DNA of 64,000 nt, taken from NCBI GenBank assembly GCA_964445195.1, contig CAYUKA010000005.1:42170-106169 (forward strand), written 5' to 3'. The translations under genes and the position numbers were made by a program. The DNA comes from UM-FILTER-47-13 sp964445195. GTDB taxonomy: Bacteria > Pseudomonadota > Alphaproteobacteria > Micavibrionales > Micavibrionaceae. Below, in pieces: positions 60,924 through 64,000 of this stretch. How positions within the stretch are numbered: the stretch's first letter is position 1; every line of letters starts with the position of its first letter. The notes below the pieces were generated by a model. It made no database searches. It was not told where the DNA came from and saw only the letters and a program-made list of their open reading frames with translations.

Positions 60924-60952
60924 TTGACATATTAAGCTTGCTACTCTATCCT
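60924..60952 (+). promoter_or_regulatory. Sigma70-type promoter with start site at the ATG
   Basis: TTGACA at 60924-60929, a 17-base spacer and TATCCT at 60947-60952. A start 7-9 bases downstream falls on or next to ATG 60961; no ribosome site is present. Confidence 0.5.
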
Positions 60953-60960
60953 CGCGCCTT

Positions 60961-61887
60961 ATGGCTATCGCTGACAAATTTAACCGGGCTTCCGATTATA
61001 CGAAATACGCCCTGTTGCTGGGCGCATCTTATGCCGCCCATCTGCCGTTCATGTACTATATGCGTGATATGAGCCTGAATGATATGGCGCTCGCAGGCTG
61101 CGTCATTGGCGGTCTGGTTGCCGCCACCCGCGCGCCCTATCTCAAGCGGGTCCCGATCCGGCTGTTCAAAATTTTCAGTTTTGCCTCAAGCGGCAAAACG
61201 AGCACACCCTCACAACAAATCCTGGATGATGTCGAGGAGCTGCGCACCAAATACGGCATCCGGGAACAAATCAAGACATTTATCCTTGAAAGCAAAGACA
61301 AGAACAATGCTCACACTGATGGCATCCGCATTTATCTTGGCCGCGATCTGGTCGACAAGCTGAGCCGGGCAGAGTTAAAGTTCATCATTGCCCATGAAAT
61401 GGGTCACATCGCCAGAAAAGACACAAGTGAAATGCTGCCCTTTATGTGGCCCCTGACACAAACAGGATGGGCGTTGCTGGCCGTCCCTTTCCATGGCCTT
61501 GCGCTCGTCCTTAATGGTTTACTTAACAGCTTACCCGGCGGGCCGGAAGCCTATACAACACGCACCCTTCCCGATAGCACGGAATCCATGGCCTATATCG
61601 CCACGGTCATGACTCTGGCTTATGCTCACAGCGCCCTGTCCAATAGCTACAGCCGGGTCATAGAGCGGCGCACGGATAGAAATGCCGTCCTGCACACCGG
61701 CGACCCCGAAGCGGCGATTACAGCGCTGCTCAAGATTGACGAATACGGATTCAAGCCCGAGAACCGTTTTGTGAAGCTGTTCTACAGCCACCCGCCGACC
61801 GACGAGCGGATCAAGCTTATAGCCGAAACATATGGCGCCGGCAATCTCATCGATCCGCGCCATGAGCTGACAGCACCGGCGCTTTAG
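60961..61887 (+). CDS. M48 family membrane metallopeptidase
   Basis: A 308-residue protease. The zinc motif is HEMGH at 145-149 in IIAHEMGHIARKD, the third ligand is probably Glu235 in RVIERRTDRNAV, and FYSHPPTDERI is the conserved end. Hydrophobic segments lie near 16-32, 40-56, 163-190 and 207-225, so it is an inner-membrane enzyme of the HtpX/Ste24 class that degrades or processes membrane proteins. Its promoter predicts a leaderless mRNA. The stop overlaps that of the convergent acnA by three bases. Confidence 0.88.
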   Translation: MAIADKFNRASDYTKYALLLGASYAAHLPFMYYMRDMSLNDMALAGCVIGGLVAATRAPYLKRVPIRLFKIFSFASSGKTSTPSQQILDDVEELRTKYGIREQIKTFILESKDKNNAHTDGIRIYLGRDLVDKLSRAELKFIIAHEMGHIARKDTSEMLPFMWPLTQTGWALLAVPFHGLALVLNGLLNSLPGGPEAYTTRTLPDSTESMAYIATVMTLAYAHSALSNSYSRVIERRTDRNAVLHTGDPEAAITALLKIDEYGFKPENRFVKLFYSHPPTDERIKLIAETYGAGNLIDPRHELTAPAL

Positions 61888-64000
61888 GCCGCCTGCTGCT
61901 GTTCGCCGCCGGCAAGACTGCGCAGCACGTAGTGCAGGATGCCGCCGTTCTTGTAGTAATCCAGCTCATCAACCGTATCGATCCGGCACAGCAGCGTCAC
62001 ATCCTTTGTCGCCCCGTCGGGGTAATGGATGGTCATGGTCAGTTCCGCCCGTGGCGCCAACTTGTCGATACCGGTAATATCGAACACTTCCTCGCCGGTC
62101 AGGTTCAGCGTTTTGCGCGTATCACCGCCGGTGAATTGCAGCGGCAGTACGCCCATGCCGATCAGGTTCGAGCGGTGAATACGCTCGTAGCTCTCAGTCA
62201 CCACAGCTTTCACGCCGAGCAAACGCGTGCCCTTGGCCGCCCAGTCACGCGAGGAGCCGGTGCCGTATTCCTTACCGCCGATCACCACCAGCGGCGTGCC
62301 CTCCTGCTGGTATTTCATCGCGGCATCATAGATGCTCATCTGCTCACCGCCCGGTACATGACGGGTGAAGCCGCCTTCGACATCATCCAGCATCTCGTTT
62401 TTGATGCGGATATTGGCAAAGGTGCCGCGCATCATTACCTCATGGTTACCACGACGCGCGCCGTAGGAGTTGAAATCACGCACCGCAACGCCGTGCTCCT
62501 GTAAATACAGGCCAGCGGGAGAATCCTGCTTGATCGCACCGGCAGGTGAAATGTGGTCAGTGGTTACAGAATCACCCAGCAGCGCAAGACAGCGCGCACC
62601 GCTGATATTCTCCACCGTGCCGGGCGCGCTTTGCATGCCGTCGAAGAAAGGCGGGTTCTTGACATAGGTCGAGCCGTCATCCCAGTCATAAGTCTCGCCG
62701 CTGTCATCGCCGCCAATCGCCTTCCACTCGGCGGTACCGTCAAACACATTGGCATAGCGCGTGTTGAACATTTCCGGCGTAATCGAGGACGCGACACAAT
62801 CCTGTATTTCCTGCAACGACGGCCAGATATCCTGCAGGAACACGTCATTGCCGTCCTGGTCCTGCCCGAGCGGGTCTTTATACAGATCAACAAACATGCT
62901 GCCGGCCAGCGCATAGGCCACGACCAGCGGCGGGCTGGCCAGGTAGTTGGAGCGCACATGCGGGCTGATCCGCCCCTCGAAATTCCGGTTGCCGGAGAGC
63001 ACGCCGCAGACATCAAGATCATGCTCTTCAACCAGATTGCGGAACGGCTCCGGCAACGGCCCGGAATTTCCGATACAGGTCGTGCAGCCGTAGCCGACAA
63101 GGTTAAAGCCCAGCGCATCGAGATCGTCCTGCAAACCGGCCTTTTCGAGATAGTCCGTCACAACCTGCGAGCCCGGCGCCAGCGAGGTCTTGACCCACGG
63201 TTTGACTTTCAATCCCTTCGCCAGCGCATTACGGGCCAGCAGCCCGGCCGCCAGCATCACCGACGGGTTGGACGTATTGGTGCAGCTGGTAATCGCCGCA
63301 ATCGCCACATCGCCGTGACCGAAATCAAAATCCTCGCCCGGCACATCATAACGCGGCGCATCGTCACTGCCGCGCTCTTGCGCCAGGTGAGCTTTATAAG
63401 CCTGCGCCGCATCGGACAGCGCCACCTTGTCCTGCGGGCGCTTCGGCCCGGCCAGCGACGGCACGACATCGCCCAGATCAAGGGACAGTGTATCGGTAAA
63501 GACCGGTTCGTGGCTGGAACCGGCTTCGCGCCACAGCCATTGCTCTTTCGAGTAAGCCTCAACCAGCTTGACGCGGTGCGGATCGCGGCCGGTAAATTCA
63601 AGGTAATCCAGCGTCGACTGGTCGACCGGGAAGAACGCGCAGGTGCTGCCGAATTCGGGGGACATGTTACCGATTGTGGCCTGATCGGCGAGGCTTAAGT
63701 GATCCAGCCCGGCACCGTAAAACTCAACAAACTTGCCGACCACGCCTTTCTCACGCAGCATCTGGGTGATGGTCAGCACAAGATCGGTGGCCGTCGCCCC
63801 CTCTTTCAGCTTGCCGGTCAGCTTGAAGCCGATCACTTCCGGGATCATCATCGAGATCGGCTGCCCCAGCATCGCCGCCTCGGCCTCAATCCCGCCGACA
63901 CCCCAGCCGAGAACCGCCAGCCCGTTGATCATCGTCGTATGCGAATCCGTCCCGACAACCGTATCCGGATAGGCGACCATACGGCCGCTTTCTTCATCAA
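61884..64000 (-). CDS. acnA: Aconitate hydratase A, missing its N-terminus
   Basis: The 3' part (about 705 codons) of a ~890-residue aconitase; the start lies beyond the window. The iron-sulphur ligands are in ITSCTNTSNPSVMLAAGLL and GCTTCIGNSGPL, and the substrate site in VVGTDSHTTMINGLAVLGWG and GKEYGTGSSRDWAAKGT. It isomerises citrate to isocitrate in the TCA cycle. The C-terminus HYVLRSLAGGEQQQAA carries a short Gln/Ala tail. All visible conserved residues are intact. Confidence 0.96.
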   Translation of the reverse strand, partial: DEESGRMVAYPDTVVGTDSHTTMINGLAVLGWGVGGIEAEAAMLGQPISMMIPEVIGFKLTGKLKEGATATDLVLTITQMLREKGVVGKFVEFYGAGLDHLSLADQATIGNMSPEFGSTCAFFPVDQSTLDYLEFTGRDPHRVKLVEAYSKEQWLWREAGSSHEPVFTDTLSLDLGDVVPSLAGPKRPQDKVALSDAAQAYKAHLAQERGSDDAPRYDVPGEDFDFGHGDVAIAAITSCTNTSNPSVMLAAGLLARNALAKGLKVKPWVKTSLAPGSQVVTDYLEKAGLQDDLDALGFNLVGYGCTTCIGNSGPLPEPFRNLVEEHDLDVCGVLSGNRNFEGRISPHVRSNYLASPPLVVAYALAGSMFVDLYKDPLGQDQDGNDVFLQDIWPSLQEIQDCVASSITPEMFNTRYANVFDGTAEWKAIGGDDSGETYDWDDGSTYVKNPPFFDGMQSAPGTVENISGARCLALLGDSVTTDHISPAGAIKQDSPAGLYLQEHGVAVRDFNSYGARRGNHEVMMRGTFANIRIKNEMLDDVEGGFTRHVPGGEQMSIYDAAMKYQQEGTPLVVIGGKEYGTGSSRDWAAKGTRLLGVKAVVTESYERIHRSNLIGMGVLPLQFTGGDTRKTLNLTGEEVFDITGIDKLAPRAELTMTIHYPDGATKDVTLLCRIDTVDELDYYKNGGILHYVLRSLAGGEQQQAA

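Noticed and set aside
62553..63698. Plus-strand open frame of 381 codons inside aconitase
   Set aside because: Shadow of acnA on the minus strand, rich in Arg and Gln with no domain.

Overview
The window is a chromosomal segment of an alphaproteobacterium, probably an uncultivated one assembled from a metagenome. A run of ten N interrupts one gene, and the sequence is moderately GC-rich with AT-rich intergenic stretches. The class assignment rests on MipZ, ChpT, a TipF-like EAL protein, a membrane DnaJ protein and the style of the CheA/W/Y/B/R operon. Lineage below class is not established. A Micavibrio-like or Rhodospirillales-like relative is possible but only a guess. No rRNA, tRNA, phage, complete IS element or CRISPR array was seen.

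Layout. Positions 1-2700 hold the end of pyrD, a TipF-like EAL protein and a HAD hydrolase. From about 2.9 to 27.4 kb the four parts of a Yej-type peptide ABC importer (yejA, yejB, yejE, yejF) lie in order on one strand but are separated by unrelated genes. These are an accessory pair around a large palindromic element, kdsB with an O-antigen ligase-like gene, two prepilin-like proteins (one with a VWA domain), an M20 amidohydrolase, a pyroglutamyl peptidase and the arginine operon argCBDFGH. Upstream of argC is a short ORF with four Arg codons in a run of five, followed by alternative stem-loops, which looks like an arginine attenuator. Positions 27.4-36.7 kb hold ggt, rpsU, an SGNH hydrolase, aminopeptidase P, mipZ, a DnaJ-domain protein, galU and a phosphomannomutase. 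Positions 36.7-43.3 kb hold chpT and the chemotaxis operon cheA-W-Y-B-R, then purH.

Positions 45.0-47.9 kb contain four genes of unknown function, two of which are paralogues of each other. After lepA the window becomes a mix of small housekeeping and hypothetical genes: GIY-YIG protein, pirin, queuosine-precursor transporter, DUF2784, SIMPL, DUF455, a fatty-acid hydroxylase/creatininase fusion, a methyltransferase, an M48 peptidase and the aconitase gene running off the end.

Two features cut across the whole region. One is a family of short palindromic intergenic repeats (cores GTCATTGCGAG / AAGCAATCC, GTCATCCCGA, GTCATCCTGA) that sit at or inside gene 3' ends. One supplies the last residues and stop codon of argF, another those of mipZ, and argH appears cut short where a third begins. 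The other is a set of strong sigma70-like promoters whose predicted start sites fall on the ATG, suggesting leaderless transcripts. Peptide import, peptidases, arginine synthesis and gamma-glutamyl/pyroglutamyl cleavage together suggest a peptide-scavenging, flagellated, chemotactic lifestyle; that is inference.
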